A DNA stretch of 64,000 bases, from NCBI GenBank assembly GCA_019358985.1, contig JAHHIJ010000027.1:30275-94274 (forward strand). The letters run 5' to 3'. Origin of the DNA: Tolypothrix brevis GSE-NOS-MK-07-07A. Lineage in GTDB: Bacteria; Cyanobacteriota; Cyanobacteriia; Cyanobacteriales; Nostocaceae. The notes under the pieces are model-generated. The model saw only the letters and a list, made by a program, of their open reading frames with translations. It searched no databases and was not told the DNA's origin. Positions 1 to 8,202 of the stretch are shown here, one piece after another. The translations under genes were made by a program, and so were the position numbers. Each line of letters begins with the position of its first letter. Positions within the stretch are counted from its first letter, which is position 1.

Positions 1-1
1 A

Positions 2-157
2 AATGTTGAAGCGGAAATTCGTTATGAGGGGGTTGAGGATTTCTTTCCTCACGTTTATGGGGTTTTGAATGTTGATGCTGTGTTGAAGGTTATTGAGTTT
101 GTGTGTGGTAAGGATGGTTTTTTTGAGTTGCCGCAAGAGGTTGTAGATTTAGTATAA
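2..157 (+). CDS. DUF952 family protein, C-terminal part (cut by window start)
   Basis: An open frame enters from the left edge and ends in TAA; 51 residues are visible. The stretch FFPHVYGVLNVDAVLKV matches the conserved end of DUF952 proteins (PF06108), which carry a PHlYG-type motif before a final helix. Biochemical function of the family is not established. It ends 20 bases before a small DUF4089 gene on the same strand, which in turn overlaps an amidase gene, so the three probably form one operon. The N-terminus lies outside the window. The call rests on motif memory, not a search. Confidence 0.65.
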   Translation, partial: NVEAEIRYEGVEDFFPHVYGVLNVDAVLKVIEFVCGKDGFFELPQEVVDLV

Positions 158-177
158 CGAACCACGAAGGAGGAGAG

Positions 178-351
178 ATGGAGAAGGGGTTTGATGTGGA
201 TTTGATGGCTTTGTTGATGGATTTGCGATTGCCCGATGAGTATCGGGATGGGGTGGTGGCAAATTTTGAGAGAATTAAGGCGACAGCGAAAATTGTCAAT
301 TCGTTTGAGTTGCCGGATGATGTTGAAGCTGCACCAATTTTTGAACCATGA
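178..351 (+). CDS. AtzG-like small subunit (DUF4089)
   Basis: A 57-residue protein starting MEKGFDVDLMALLMDLRLPDEYRDG, preceded by a strong ribosome site (AAGGAGG about 7 bases upstream). Size, the LxLPxEYRxGVxxNFERI pattern and its position directly before an amidase fit the AtzG/DUF4089 family. AtzG is known as a small helical partner that stabilises the AtzE amidase in a GatCAB-like arrangement. The stop codon overlaps the amidase start (ATGA), suggesting translational coupling and a stoichiometric complex. The role in this organism is inferred from the pair. Confidence 0.75.
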   Translation: MEKGFDVDLMALLMDLRLPDEYRDGVVANFERIKATAKIVNSFELPDDVEAAPIFEP

Positions 352-1724
352 ATGATGCTTTATCGATAGGAAATGCTGTACGCGATCGCTTTATCAGTGC
401 GGTGGATGTTGCTGAAGCTACTTTACAACGAATTGCCGCACGGGATCATGATTTAAATTGTTTTACCGCTGTGACTGCTGAATCTGCAATGCAAGATGCT
501 GCACGCATAGATGAGGAAATAGCGCAAGGTAATTATCCGGGAATGCTTGCGGGGGTTCCCTTTGCGGTGAAAAATCTTTTTGATGTCGCTGGTTTAACAA
601 CTTTGGCAGGATCGAAAATTAATGCGGAAAATCCCCCAGCAATTCAAGATGCAACTGCGGTAGCAAGGTTGAAACAAGCGGGTGCCGTTCTTGTCGGTAC
701 TTTAAATATGGATGAGTATGCTTACGGATTTGTGACGGAAAATTCTCATTATGGTGCTACTCACAATCCCCATGATTTAAGTCGGGTAGCTGGTGGTTCT
801 TCTGGTGGTTCTGCTGCTGCGGTTGCTGCGGGGTTGGTTCCGCTAACGTTGGGTTCTGATACTAATGGTTCAATTCGGGTTCCTGCGGCTTTTTGTGGTA
901 TTTTTGGTTTTAAACCGACTTATGGTAGGTTGTCTCGTGGTGGTGTAGCTTTATTTTCTAACAGTTTTGACCATATTGGACATTTTGCTACTTCGGTGCG
1001 GGATATTGCAACGGTGTTTGATGTGCTTCAAGGTGAAGACGATCGCGATCCAATTTGTACAAAGCGTCCCCCTGTAGAAACGTTACATGTAACGTCTCTG
1101 CAAAATATTGACAATTTGCGAATTGCCATCGCTGATGATTATTTTGTGAAAGGGGCAAATCCAGAAGCTTTGGCAGCAGTTGAAAAAGTTGCTCGTGCTT
1201 TGGATATCAGAGATTATATCACAATACCAGAAGCACATCGCGCTCGTGCAGCAGCGTTTGTAATTACCGCTTGCGAGGGTGCAAATCTGCATTTGGAAAA
1301 ATTGCGATCGCGTCCCCAAGATTTCGATCCAGCAACACGCGATCGCTTTCTTGCTGGTGCTTTAATTCCCAGTAGTTGGTACATCCAAGCGCAACGCTTT
1401 AGAAGATGGTATCGCGATCGCGTCCGCGAAATCTTCCAAAAGGTAGATGTAATTATTGCCCCAACTACTCCCTGTTCAGCACCATTAATTGGTGAAGAAA
1501 CAATGATTTTGGATGGTGAAGAAATTCTTGTCCGTCCCCATTTAGGATTATATACGCAACCATTATCTTTCATCGGCTTACCCGTTTTATCAGTACCAAT
1601 TCAACAGGAAAATGGCTTACCATTGGGAGTGCAATTAATAGCCGCACCTTACAACGAAGCGTTAATTTTACAAGTTGCATCTGTGCTGGAAGCAAAGGGT
1701 ATTGTTAGTGCTAAAATAGTTTAA
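348..1724 (+). CDS. atzE: AtzE family amidohydrolase (amidase signature)
   Basis: 458 residues, the full length of an amidase-signature enzyme. The Ser-cisSer-Lys triad is visible: K75 in PFAVKN, S151 in GGSSGGS and S175 in DTNGSIRVP. AtzE proteins hydrolyse 1-carboxybiuret or related amides in cyanuric acid breakdown; many bacteria carry homologues with unknown native substrates, which applies here because no cyanuric acid hydrolase is nearby. Coupled by a 4-base overlap to the DUF4089 subunit. The coding sequence is rich in GCGATCGC. GatA is a possible alternative, but the DUF4089 partner and absence of gatB/gatC argue for AtzE. Confidence 0.85.
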   Translation: MNDALSIGNAVRDRFISAVDVAEATLQRIAARDHDLNCFTAVTAESAMQDAARIDEEIAQGNYPGMLAGVPFAVKNLFDVAGLTTLAGSKINAENPPAIQDATAVARLKQAGAVLVGTLNMDEYAYGFVTENSHYGATHNPHDLSRVAGGSSGGSAAAVAAGLVPLTLGSDTNGSIRVPAAFCGIFGFKPTYGRLSRGGVALFSNSFDHIGHFATSVRDIATVFDVLQGEDDRDPICTKRPPVETLHVTSLQNIDNLRIAIADDYFVKGANPEALAAVEKVARALDIRDYITIPEAHRARAAAFVITACEGANLHLEKLRSRPQDFDPATRDRFLAGALIPSSWYIQAQRFRRWYRDRVREIFQKVDVIIAPTTPCSAPLIGEETMILDGEEILVRPHLGLYTQPLSFIGLPVLSVPIQQENGLPLGVQLIAAPYNEALILQVASVLEAKGIVSAKIV

Positions 1725-1725
1725 T

Positions 1726-1772
1726 TTTAAACGCAAAGTAGCGCGGAGGTTAGCGCAAAGGTTCGCAGAGGT
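1726..1772. repeat. Short intergenic repeat of the CGCAAAG/CGCAGAGG type
   Basis: The sequence between the amidase and GNAT genes is made of near-repeats of the words CGCAAAG, CGCGGAGG and CGCAGAGG. A complementary piece, CTTTGCGCCTCTGCGTG, lies at 2302-2318 on the other side of the GNAT gene, and a larger inverted copy is at 62660-62732. So the GNAT gene is bracketed by one family of repeats. Confidence 0.5.
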
Positions 1773-1786
1773 TTTAATTGTTATAC

Positions 1787-2293
1787 TCAAACAGCCAAAA
1801 AAGCTGGAGGATAAACAACTTTACCCTGATATTTTTCTTGATAATTTTGCAATATTTTAACCATGAAGACATCCTCTGTAACTGGAAAAGGAGAGGTAAT
1901 TTTATAATTAATCGAAGGCTGAAAACCAAAGCGCTTATAAAAGTGCGGATGACCTAATACAATAACTAAAACTTCTTTAATAGCGTCTGCTTTTTCCAAT
2001 CCAGCTTGTACGAGTGCGCTACCAATTCCTTGTCTTTGAAACTGTGGAATAACTGCCAGAGGTGCTAAACTGAGTACCTGTAAAATTTCTTCACCAATTA
2101 AATCAATATAACTAAAAAGAATATGACCAACTATAATATTATCAACCTCTGCAACCAGAGAAAGTTCAGGAATATAGCCTTGAGAATCACGAATTTCCGA
2201 AATCAGCTTTGCCTCATTTTCTTGCCCAAAAGCTAATATATTAACCTCAGCTATTGCAGCATAATCTGATAAACTTTCAGAACGTATATCCAT
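1787..2293 (-). CDS. GNAT family N-acetyltransferase
   Basis: 168 residues. The acetyl-CoA binding segment is seen as LAPLAVIPQFQRQGIGSALV, with the Q-x-x-G-x-G loop, followed by VLVIVLGHPHFYKRFGFQPS, typical of the YhbS-like branch of GNAT proteins. It would move an acetyl group from acetyl-CoA to an amine; the substrate cannot be told from sequence. Transcribed away from the neighbouring FAD oxidoreductase gene, with only 36 bases between the two starts, so the promoters must overlap. Short repeat words flank it on both sides. Confidence 0.85.
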   Translation of the reverse strand: MDIRSESLSDYAAIAEVNILAFGQENEAKLISEIRDSQGYIPELSLVAEVDNIIVGHILFSYIDLIGEEILQVLSLAPLAVIPQFQRQGIGSALVQAGLEKADAIKEVLVIVLGHPHFYKRFGFQPSINYKITSPFPVTEDVFMVKILQNYQEKYQGKVVYPPAFLAV

Positions 2294-2329
2294 AACTTCT
2301 TCTTTGCGCCTCTGCGTGATATTGTTGAT

Positions 2330-3475
2330 ATGAAAAGCTACGACTGGATTGTAATTGGCAGTGGAATCACTGGTGCTGCACTTTCCTACGAGTTGAGAAA
2401 AAAAGGCTTCTCAGTACTATTGTTAGAGCAAAATGCGATCGCTAACAACGCCACTCGCTATAGTTATGGTGGGCTAGCTTATTGGTCTGCTACTACACCA
2501 TTAACCCGTCAAATATCAAATGAAGCGATCGCTCGTCACCATATCCTCTCACAAGAGTTAGACGCTGATATGGAATTTCGCGAATTGAATTTATTATTAA
2601 CTATTCCTGCCGATGTCGATCCCCAAGCAGTTGCTGAATTATACACCCATGTGACAACGCCACTGAAGTTACTCAGTATAAAAGAAGCTTGTGAATTAGA
2701 ACCACTGCTGAATCCTCATGCGATCGCCGGCGCTTTAACAGTCAAACACGGACATGTCAACCCAGATAAAACAGTACAAGCATACATCCAAGCTTTTCTA
2801 CGTGCTGGCGGTGAAATTCAAATTGAGCAAGTATTACAAATATTATCACACGGCGTAAAAACTACAACCAAAACTTATCATAGTGGTAACGTCGTCGTCT
2901 GCGCTGGTGGACTCAGCCGACAGCTATTAAAATCAGCCGGTATTTCTATTAAACTGTATTTTACCCATGCAGAAATGATTAAAACTCCACCCGTTGATGT
3001 GCAGTTACAAACCTTAATCATGCCAGCTAATTTGCAATGGTTTAAATTCAAAACTCAGTCAACTCAAGTTGATGAATTATGGGATGAACCGGGTAATGAA
3101 ATAGTACCACCAATTTTAGATGCGGGTGTAGTTCAATTTGTCGATGGTAGTTTACACATCGGGCAAATTAGCCGCGCTCTTACCGATGTCAATGCCCAAG
3201 TCAATGAAGAAGAAAGTGAAGATTGGTTAAGAAAAAGCATCGGCAACGTTTTACCAGCCTTGGAAAATGTAGCAGGTACTTGGCATCATTGTTTAGCCGA
3301 TTTTAGCAACAATAATTTACCTTTGATTGGTGTTATTCCGGGATTTACAAATATTCATATATTCTCTGCTTTTAACAATCCCTTACTTATTGTACCACCG
3401 CTAGCAGAGCGTTTTGCTAATTTTATCGCCGGCGCTAAAGACGATATCATTACTCAGATGTCTCCCCAAAAGTAA
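2330..3475 (+). CDS. FAD-dependent oxidoreductase (DAO/glycine-oxidase-like)
   Basis: 381 residues opening with the dinucleotide fold DWIVIGSGITGAALSYEL and an acidic residue ending strand two (LLLEQN). A second FAD-contact region VVVCAGGLSRQL sits mid-protein, and the C-terminal NNLPLIGVIPG segment fits the DadA/glycine oxidase superfamily. It likely oxidises a small amine or amino acid with oxygen as acceptor; the substrate is unknown. Diverges from the GNAT gene. No close downstream partner: a 383-base gap follows. Confidence 0.8.
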   Translation: MKSYDWIVIGSGITGAALSYELRKKGFSVLLLEQNAIANNATRYSYGGLAYWSATTPLTRQISNEAIARHHILSQELDADMEFRELNLLLTIPADVDPQAVAELYTHVTTPLKLLSIKEACELEPLLNPHAIAGALTVKHGHVNPDKTVQAYIQAFLRAGGEIQIEQVLQILSHGVKTTTKTYHSGNVVVCAGGLSRQLLKSAGISIKLYFTHAEMIKTPPVDVQLQTLIMPANLQWFKFKTQSTQVDELWDEPGNEIVPPILDAGVVQFVDGSLHIGQISRALTDVNAQVNEEESEDWLRKSIGNVLPALENVAGTWHHCLADFSNNNLPLIGVIPGFTNIHIFSAFNNPLLIVPPLAERFANFIAGAKDDIITQMSPQK

Positions 3476-3858
3476 AGTTTAGTTGCAAATAATTTGCTTC
3501 TTTTTGAAAGGTGCTAATCTAATAGTAGAAGCTAATAAGCTTCCTGGCAGATACAACACAACAGCTAAAAGTGAAAAGAAGAGGTAAAAACGCTGATTGA
3601 TTTACATCTGTCTCGTTACAACACAACAACACCCAACGCGAACGCCGAGATTTCCTCAAATATAAACATCAGGGGGCACTGTCACTGATTTTCATTACTT
3701 GTGTGCAGTGATGAAAGTAAGTGCATCCCTGACTAGAAGAAACAAGGAGAGGAAATAACGCAGCTAGTAGAACGCTTGGGTGTTGTTGTTATTTGTGCCG
3801 CGCCTGGGTGTAAGCTTGTACGAGGTTGAATAGTAAGAGAGATTTTAAATAGCGCCTT
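3476..3858. other. Intergenic region with two hairpins, no gene seen
   Basis: No convincing coding frame. Two inverted repeats stand out: GAAGCT-AATA-AGCTTC at 3528-3543, and a 10-bp stem TTTCATTACT / AGTGATGAAA spanning about 3691-3717. A frame without a start codon ends near 3830. It may be a leader or small RNA for the downstream gene; nothing in the sequence decides this. Confidence 0.3.
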
Positions 3859-4629
3859 ATGTCAATTATTGCGCTCAGAGCATGGTATCTTGAAGATTAC
3901 GAACCGATGCGGGAAGTGGAAAAACGTCCCCCAGATATTCGCTTAAGTAAAAAAAGCCTGTTGAAATCAGGATTAAGAGCGGATTTTTTAGAGGAAAGTG
4001 ACCAAGTTAAGCAATCAACTTGGTTTGAGCGCTATCTGGAAGGAGAAAATATTGAGTTTTATATTGAAGGTAGTGGTGGTTATTGCGTAGCCAACATTGA
4101 CTTAATTAGTCATGAAATTTATTTCACCAAACAAGGGGTTTTAGCGCAGTTAGAGCCGACAATTTTTTTATGCTATCAAACTGAGTATGCCTTTTCGAGT
4201 GACGCTTTGCGACAAGGATTGCAAAATAGTTTAGAAATATTGAATATGCGATCGCGCTTACCTTTAACCTTAGTTGAATCTTACCGCCCTAGCGATGGTT
4301 CTGTACGACTAAACCGGACAATGATGCGAAAAATCCGCAAAAGTTTGTTGTTTATCGCTGACACTACACCAATTGCTAGCATCGACGGCAAAGAAATAGC
4401 TCAACTAATACCCAGTCCCAACGTTTGCATTGAAATTGGCTATGCGATTCAAAGTAAGCGCTCTGAACAAATTTTACTAGCAAAAATGCAACGCCCAGAT
4501 TTACCGGGACAATTTCCCTTTGATTTACCGCGATCGCAAATTTTAGAATTTACAGATAGCACCGACTTAGATAAAATATTAAAAGAGGCGATTGAAACTC
4601 AATTGGCGCGATTTAAATTGTTTTCGTAA
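3859..4629 (+). CDS. Protein of unknown function with TIR-like C-terminal domain
   Basis: 256 residues, no signal peptide or membrane segment. The N-terminal half is not recognised. The C-terminal part (about 155-250) reads like the small nucleotide-binding fold shared by TIR-like domains and nucleoside deoxyribosyltransferases: a strand with LLFIADTTP, then PSPNVCIEIGYAI with a candidate catalytic E192, then LPGQFPFDLPRSQILEF and a closing helix. Many such domains cleave NAD or modified nucleotides, several in phage defence; that role is inference only. Alone between two long gaps, so context gives no further help. Confidence 0.75.
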   Translation: MSIIALRAWYLEDYEPMREVEKRPPDIRLSKKSLLKSGLRADFLEESDQVKQSTWFERYLEGENIEFYIEGSGGYCVANIDLISHEIYFTKQGVLAQLEPTIFLCYQTEYAFSSDALRQGLQNSLEILNMRSRLPLTLVESYRPSDGSVRLNRTMMRKIRKSLLFIADTTPIASIDGKEIAQLIPSPNVCIEIGYAIQSKRSEQILLAKMQRPDLPGQFPFDLPRSQILEFTDSTDLDKILKEAIETQLARFKLFS

Positions 4630-4690
4630 TAGATATAAAAAAGTGGAAATTAATTATGTGTTATGTCAAATCTGGTAAATTACTGACAAT

Positions 4691-4789
4691 GTAAAGACGT
4701 TCCGGCGGAACGTCTCTACGACGGTAGGTAGGTTTTCGGATTTGATATTACCTGAAACCCATGTAGAGACGTAGCACTGCTACGTCTCT
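4691..4789. repeat. Two dispersed hairpin repeats (TTCC and TAGC cores)
   Basis: 4691-4719 is a palindrome with core GACGTTCCGGCGGAACGTC; 4763-4789 has core GACGTAGCACTGCTACGTC. Both keep the shared outer ends GTAGAGACG / CGTCTCTAC (first copy GTAAAGACG). They lie between a plus-strand and a minus-strand gene that converge here. The flanks of the first copy (AAATTACTGACAATG and ACGGTAGG) recur, inverted, around the hairpin at 37320-37371, so the repeated unit is larger than the hairpin. Confidence 0.85.
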
Positions 4790-4813
4790 TTTGTAATATA
4801 TGACAATTCCCCG

Positions 4814-6532
4814 CTATTTCTTTGCCCCATTTATAAAAGGAGTTAATTGCTCTGCCCTTAAAGACTGTAAAAAACTAAGATTAAGGGGAGTTTTACTGAT
4901 ATATTTGGCGTAAGCTGGCTGCAAATAAACTTGATATTCAGGACGATTTAAAAGATAAGTTTCAAAAAAAGCGACACTCAAAGCATTTAGATAAGAATGG
5001 GCATCTTTACGATCTGGACCGAGGAAAGCTGGCGGTACAGGTAATACATCATTTTCCGGCGTTGGTTCGGCTAAAGCAGTAAAGTGCGTAGCATTTTCAA
5101 TAATTGCTAAGTATTTATTTTTGCTCCCAAGCCAAGTAAAAGGGCGAATTTGTTCTGGTACAGTAGGAGTTACAATATCTTGACTACCACCTACAACCAT
5201 AAAAGGAAGTTTAATTTGACGCACCTCGCTTTCAGCAAAGATGCTACTGACGAAAGGATTAATTGCAAAAACAGCTTTAATGCGATCGTCTTTTAAAGAA
5301 TAATTTGCTGGTTTTAACTCATTTGCTCGACACTGCAAAAGCACTGACAAATTCAAAGATTTATTCGGATTGCAATCTTTGCGAATTTGGTCAAAGTTAA
5401 TTTTTGCACCAGCCAGGGTAAAAACAGTATAACCTCCATAAGAATGACCAAATGCCCCAACTTGCTGAAAATTCAGTTTACCCTGCATTCGCGGATCGGA
5501 CTTTTCTAAACGCTGAAGTTCATTCAGCACAAACTTGACATCTAAAGGTCGATTAATCAATTCCGCCGGTTCTGGTGGACCTGCCAAACCGGAAAAGTAC
5601 CGCTGAAAGCGTTGTGCATTACTACCAGGGTGTTCCAAAGCGGCAACAGCAAAACCGTAGGATGCTAAATGTTGCGCTAGATAGACAAAAGCAAAACGGT
5701 CTGAAGCGACACCGTGAGAAATGACAATTAGAGGAGACGAGGAGGGGGAGAGTGGGGGAGTGGGTGAAGATAAGGGAGATGAGGGAGATGAGGGAGATAA
5801 ATTTCCCCCTTGTCCCCTTGTCTCCTTGTCTCCTTGTCGTCCCCTTTGTGGTAAATAGAGATCCACAGGTAGACGCCGATCGCGTGTTTGGTCTTTCAAT
5901 TGCAGACTTATTTTTGAAAAACGAAAATTTCCAGGCGATCGCAAATCTGGCTGTTTGGAAAAGTCAATGTTTGCAGTTTCCGCTTCTGCGTTTGCTTCTC
6001 TTTGAATAAAAGCAACGATCGCATCTCTTCTTTTCAGCAAGTCTGTCAAGTTTGATACTACCTGCAACCCTTCTGTAAAGTTTATTCTTACGCTATTGCT
6101 GGGAAATCGTCGCAGCACATTCACAACAGTTAAGCCTTGGGGGTCAGCAGCAGCTAAAATCAAAGCACCACGTATTGCATAGAAACCGTTCATTTGTTTA
6201 TCAGTTTGGATTAATTCTCCCAAACGTTGCACTACCTTTTCCCCTAAAGGTGAGTAGCTAAATTGAGATACTAAAGTAGGAGTAACTTTAAACTTTTGCT
6301 GGAGTAATTCCCGCAGTTGAGCAAGTTGTTGAGGAGTAGCGCGTCCAGCATAAAAGGCAAGGTCTTTATTAATTTTACCTTCTTTAGCAAAAGTTTCTAG
6401 AGATTGGGTGGATAAAGTAAATTCTCCAAAGGGAGGATAATAAAAAGCGATTTGGTCAGCCGCTATTGAAGGAGTTGCAGTTAAAACTGTGGATATAAAA
6501 GCGAAACTCAGATATTTAAGAAATTTTTTCAT
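4814..6532 (-). CDS. Secreted alpha/beta hydrolase with DUF1400-type N-terminus
   Basis: 572 residues. Signal peptide MKKFLKYLSFAFISTVLTATPSIAA. Residues about 25-190 fit the cyanobacterial DUF1400 domain (PF07176); the rest is an alpha/beta hydrolase with the nucleophile motif GHSYGGY, the oxyanion segment VISHGVASDR and a late ENATHF histidine, related to dienelactone hydrolase and PAF-acetylhydrolase families. Probably an exported lipase or esterase. Oddity: residues about 227-268 are a low-complexity GQGG...SPSSPSSPL tract encoded by a G-rich/C-rich palindromic repeat (5728-5850), placed between LPVDLYLPQ and PLIVISHG, adjoining strands of the hydrolase core. Confidence 0.85.
   Translation of the reverse strand: MKKFLKYLSFAFISTVLTATPSIAADQIAFYYPPFGEFTLSTQSLETFAKEGKINKDLAFYAGRATPQQLAQLRELLQQKFKVTPTLVSQFSYSPLGEKVVQRLGELIQTDKQMNGFYAIRGALILAAADPQGLTVVNVLRRFPSNSVRINFTEGLQVVSNLTDLLKRRDAIVAFIQREANAEAETANIDFSKQPDLRSPGNFRFSKISLQLKDQTRDRRLPVDLYLPQRGRQGDKETRGQGGNLSPSSPSSPLSSPTPPLSPSSSPLIVISHGVASDRFAFVYLAQHLASYGFAVAALEHPGSNAQRFQRYFSGLAGPPEPAELINRPLDVKFVLNELQRLEKSDPRMQGKLNFQQVGAFGHSYGGYTVFTLAGAKINFDQIRKDCNPNKSLNLSVLLQCRANELKPANYSLKDDRIKAVFAINPFVSSIFAESEVRQIKLPFMVVGGSQDIVTPTVPEQIRPFTWLGSKNKYLAIIENATHFTALAEPTPENDVLPVPPAFLGPDRKDAHSYLNALSVAFFETYLLNRPEYQVYLQPAYAKYISKTPLNLSFLQSLRAEQLTPFINGAKK
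5728..5850. repeat. G-rich/AATT/C-rich palindromic element inside the hydrolase gene
   Basis: On the plus strand a run of GGGGGAG and GGGAGATGA words leads to a central AAATTTCCCC and then to a run of TTGTCCCC/TTGTCTCC words. The same layout is found at 38676-38790 (non-coding), 40565-40702 (in lysC) and 43421-43530 (in chlD). The reading frame of the host gene stays open through it. Confidence 0.8.
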
Positions 6533-6610
6533 TATGTGTACCCTAGAGTAATTTCAAAGTATAAGTAACTTAGGGACGAAAATTAAATAATATGCTATTT
6601 CCTGCGTTCT

Positions 6611-6678
6611 ACCTCACCCCTTACCCCTCTCCTTAATAAGGAGAGGGGAGATAAAGCACAGCTTTATCGGGGTGAGGT
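6611..6678. repeat. Small inverted-repeat element, ACCTCACCCC ends
   Basis: A 68-base element bounded by ACCTCACCCC and GGGGTGAGGT. It holds two nested hairpins, CCCCTCTCCTT-AATA-AGGAGAGGGG and TAAAGCACAGCTTTA. A second copy with a worn left end is at 10708-10770. It sits upstream of the hydrolase gene start and so may affect its promoter. Confidence 0.8.
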
Positions 6679-6711
6679 TTTGTATTAAATCCATGTTCCT
6701 TAAACATTAAA

Positions 6712-6790
6712 TAGATATCTCCAGAAAAGACGTAGCAGTGCTACGTCTCTACAAGGGTTTCGGGCAAAGCATAATAAGCATAGCGATCGA
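6712..6790. repeat. Dispersed hairpin element with TAGATATCTCC end
   Basis: Left end TAGATATCTCCAG, then a hairpin with core GACGTAGCAGTGCTACGTC (6729-6747), then AAGGGTTTCGGGCAA and GCATAATAA, the tail seen in many other copies (for example 35561-35590 and 37552-37580). The right terminal repeat is not intact here. Confidence 0.7.
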
Positions 6791-6861
6791 TGTATAATAA
6801 ATTTTTCGGAAAAATGATCCCAGCAGAGGGATAATTAATGTAAAAGTTCAAAATAGTTCAT

Positions 6862-7044
6862 ATGTCATCCGCCTCATGCGCTCCTTGTGTCGTTGTCCTT
6901 AAGCAGCAACAAGAGCAAAATATCCAACATCAAAAAGAGTGCCCAGGTGTTGCAGCCAACCAATGCCAAAAGCCGAAAAATTGTACTGTGGTTGAAAATG
7001 GTCGAGTTGTTGTCAAACCATTACAACCACCGCTCAACGAATAA
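6862..7044 (+). CDS. Small Cys-rich hypothetical protein
   Basis: A 60-residue frame with six cysteines (SCAPC, ECPG, QCQKPKNC) and many glutamines. No ribosome site is evident before the ATG and no family is recognised. It is convergent with the Kir channel gene and ends 11 bases from that gene's stop. The Cys spacing suggests a metal-binding or disulfide-rich peptide if it is real. A second overlapping frame (6887-7129) is judged a shadow because it runs into the channel gene. Confidence 0.4.
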   Translation: MSSASCAPCVVVLKQQQEQNIQHQKECPGVAANQCQKPKNCTVVENGRVVVKPLQPPLNE

Positions 7045-7055
7045 ACTCAAGGCAT

Positions 7056-7970
7056 TCACTCTAGAGGCAATACATCATGGAAGAAGTTGTAATCGATGTA
7101 GCGATGTCCTTCGACAGTGCGGTAAATAACATCTACAAACCGATTGTTCCAGAGAATTTCCCCCGCAGTATAATCATGACGGACATGGACTGATTGGGCA
7201 ATGGTTTCATCAATGCCAGTTAATAAGACTGTAATCGTGGTATTTGTCTCAATTAAAGACTCGGCTGACATCCCATAAAGTGGACTCGATTCATCGATGG
7301 CGTGCATTCCCAGCCAAGTTAAACTAAAGCTCGGAGAGTGATTCCTAATCAGTTGCAAATCGTAGATTCTGCGGATAAATTCTTGTTCTTTGGTAACTTC
7401 ATCACGGATTAAGTATACCTGCATCTGCGCTTCTAAAATCTGGTTGCCACGCTGGTTTGCCGTCCTAAAGATTAAGGTTGGCATTCCCTCATGAGGTGTA
7501 ATTACAGCGACACGGCTAAACATCACACGGGCAGTCGGTCGAGAAAAACGAGCAAAGGCTAATCCGGTCATCACGGCAATTCCTACCGGACCTGCCATTG
7601 CTTCAATTGTGACAATAATATTGCAGTAGGTCGTTTTCGGATACATCGCACCGTAGCCGATGGATGCTAAAGTTTGAACGCTGAAGAAAAACATATCCAA
7701 AAAAGAACCTGGTCGTGCGTTCTCGACGCAATCTCCTCCTAGTAAGTAGAAGATTGCAAACATAGCATTGGTTGCCATATACATGACAGCAATCAGCAGT
7801 AAAAATCCAGACCAGGGAAGAGTTAGTAATAGATGATACGGGTCGCGCCAGTATGAATACCAGCTATTCGTGCCCACAATCTGGAACCTTCCATCTCGGA
7901 TCTTGATGTTAACTCGTGGAAGCCGACGCTGCCGTTGATTTCTTGAGAGTTTCTGCGGTCGAAATTTCAT
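7056..7970 (-). CDS. Kir-type inward-rectifier potassium channel
   Basis: 304 residues from the ATG at 7970; a TTG at 8003 in the same frame (11 residues more) is possible. Layout is that of bacterial Kir channels: slide helix region YSYWRDPYHLLLTLPWSGFLLL with the first membrane helix, pore helix VQTLASIGYGAMYP containing the selectivity filter SIGYG, second helix GPVGIAVMTGLAFARFSRP, then a cytoplasmic beta-rich domain (MFSRVAVI to the end). It would conduct K+ across the plasma membrane. The filter has Ser where most have Thr in TIGYG. Cyclic-di-AMP switches elsewhere in the window often control K+ and osmolyte genes, but no switch is seen at this gene. Confidence 0.9.
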   Translation of the reverse strand: MKFRPQKLSRNQRQRRLPRVNIKIRDGRFQIVGTNSWYSYWRDPYHLLLTLPWSGFLLLIAVMYMATNAMFAIFYLLGGDCVENARPGSFLDMFFFSVQTLASIGYGAMYPKTTYCNIIVTIEAMAGPVGIAVMTGLAFARFSRPTARVMFSRVAVITPHEGMPTLIFRTANQRGNQILEAQMQVYLIRDEVTKEQEFIRRIYDLQLIRNHSPSFSLTWLGMHAIDESSPLYGMSAESLIETNTTITVLLTGIDETIAQSVHVRHDYTAGEILWNNRFVDVIYRTVEGHRYIDYNFFHDVLPLE

Positions 7971-8166
7971 TTTTTTGTAGCCAAAAAAACTGTTTGGACG
8001 CAAGCCTTTACTGATTATTACTTTAATCGGAACAGTTATTGCTAATTTTATCGCTGAAACCGCTACAATTGCATGATAGATAGACTTTATATTATCCGCC
8101 GGGACGGGAAAATCTAGATTTTAATATACGTATATTTCACAATATATTTTTGATATTTAAAGTATA

Positions 8167-8202
8167 AAATCGTCTATAAGTTTTCAATATTATAGACGAT
8201 TT
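8167..8202. promoter_or_regulatory. 13-bp perfect inverted repeat touching the next start codon
   Basis: AAATCGTCTATAA (8167-8179) and its exact complement TTATAGACGATTT (8190-8202), with a 10-base loop, end directly at the ATG at 8203. It could be an operator, or an RNA hairpin that hides the start region. No T-run follows, so it is not a simple terminator. Confidence 0.6.
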
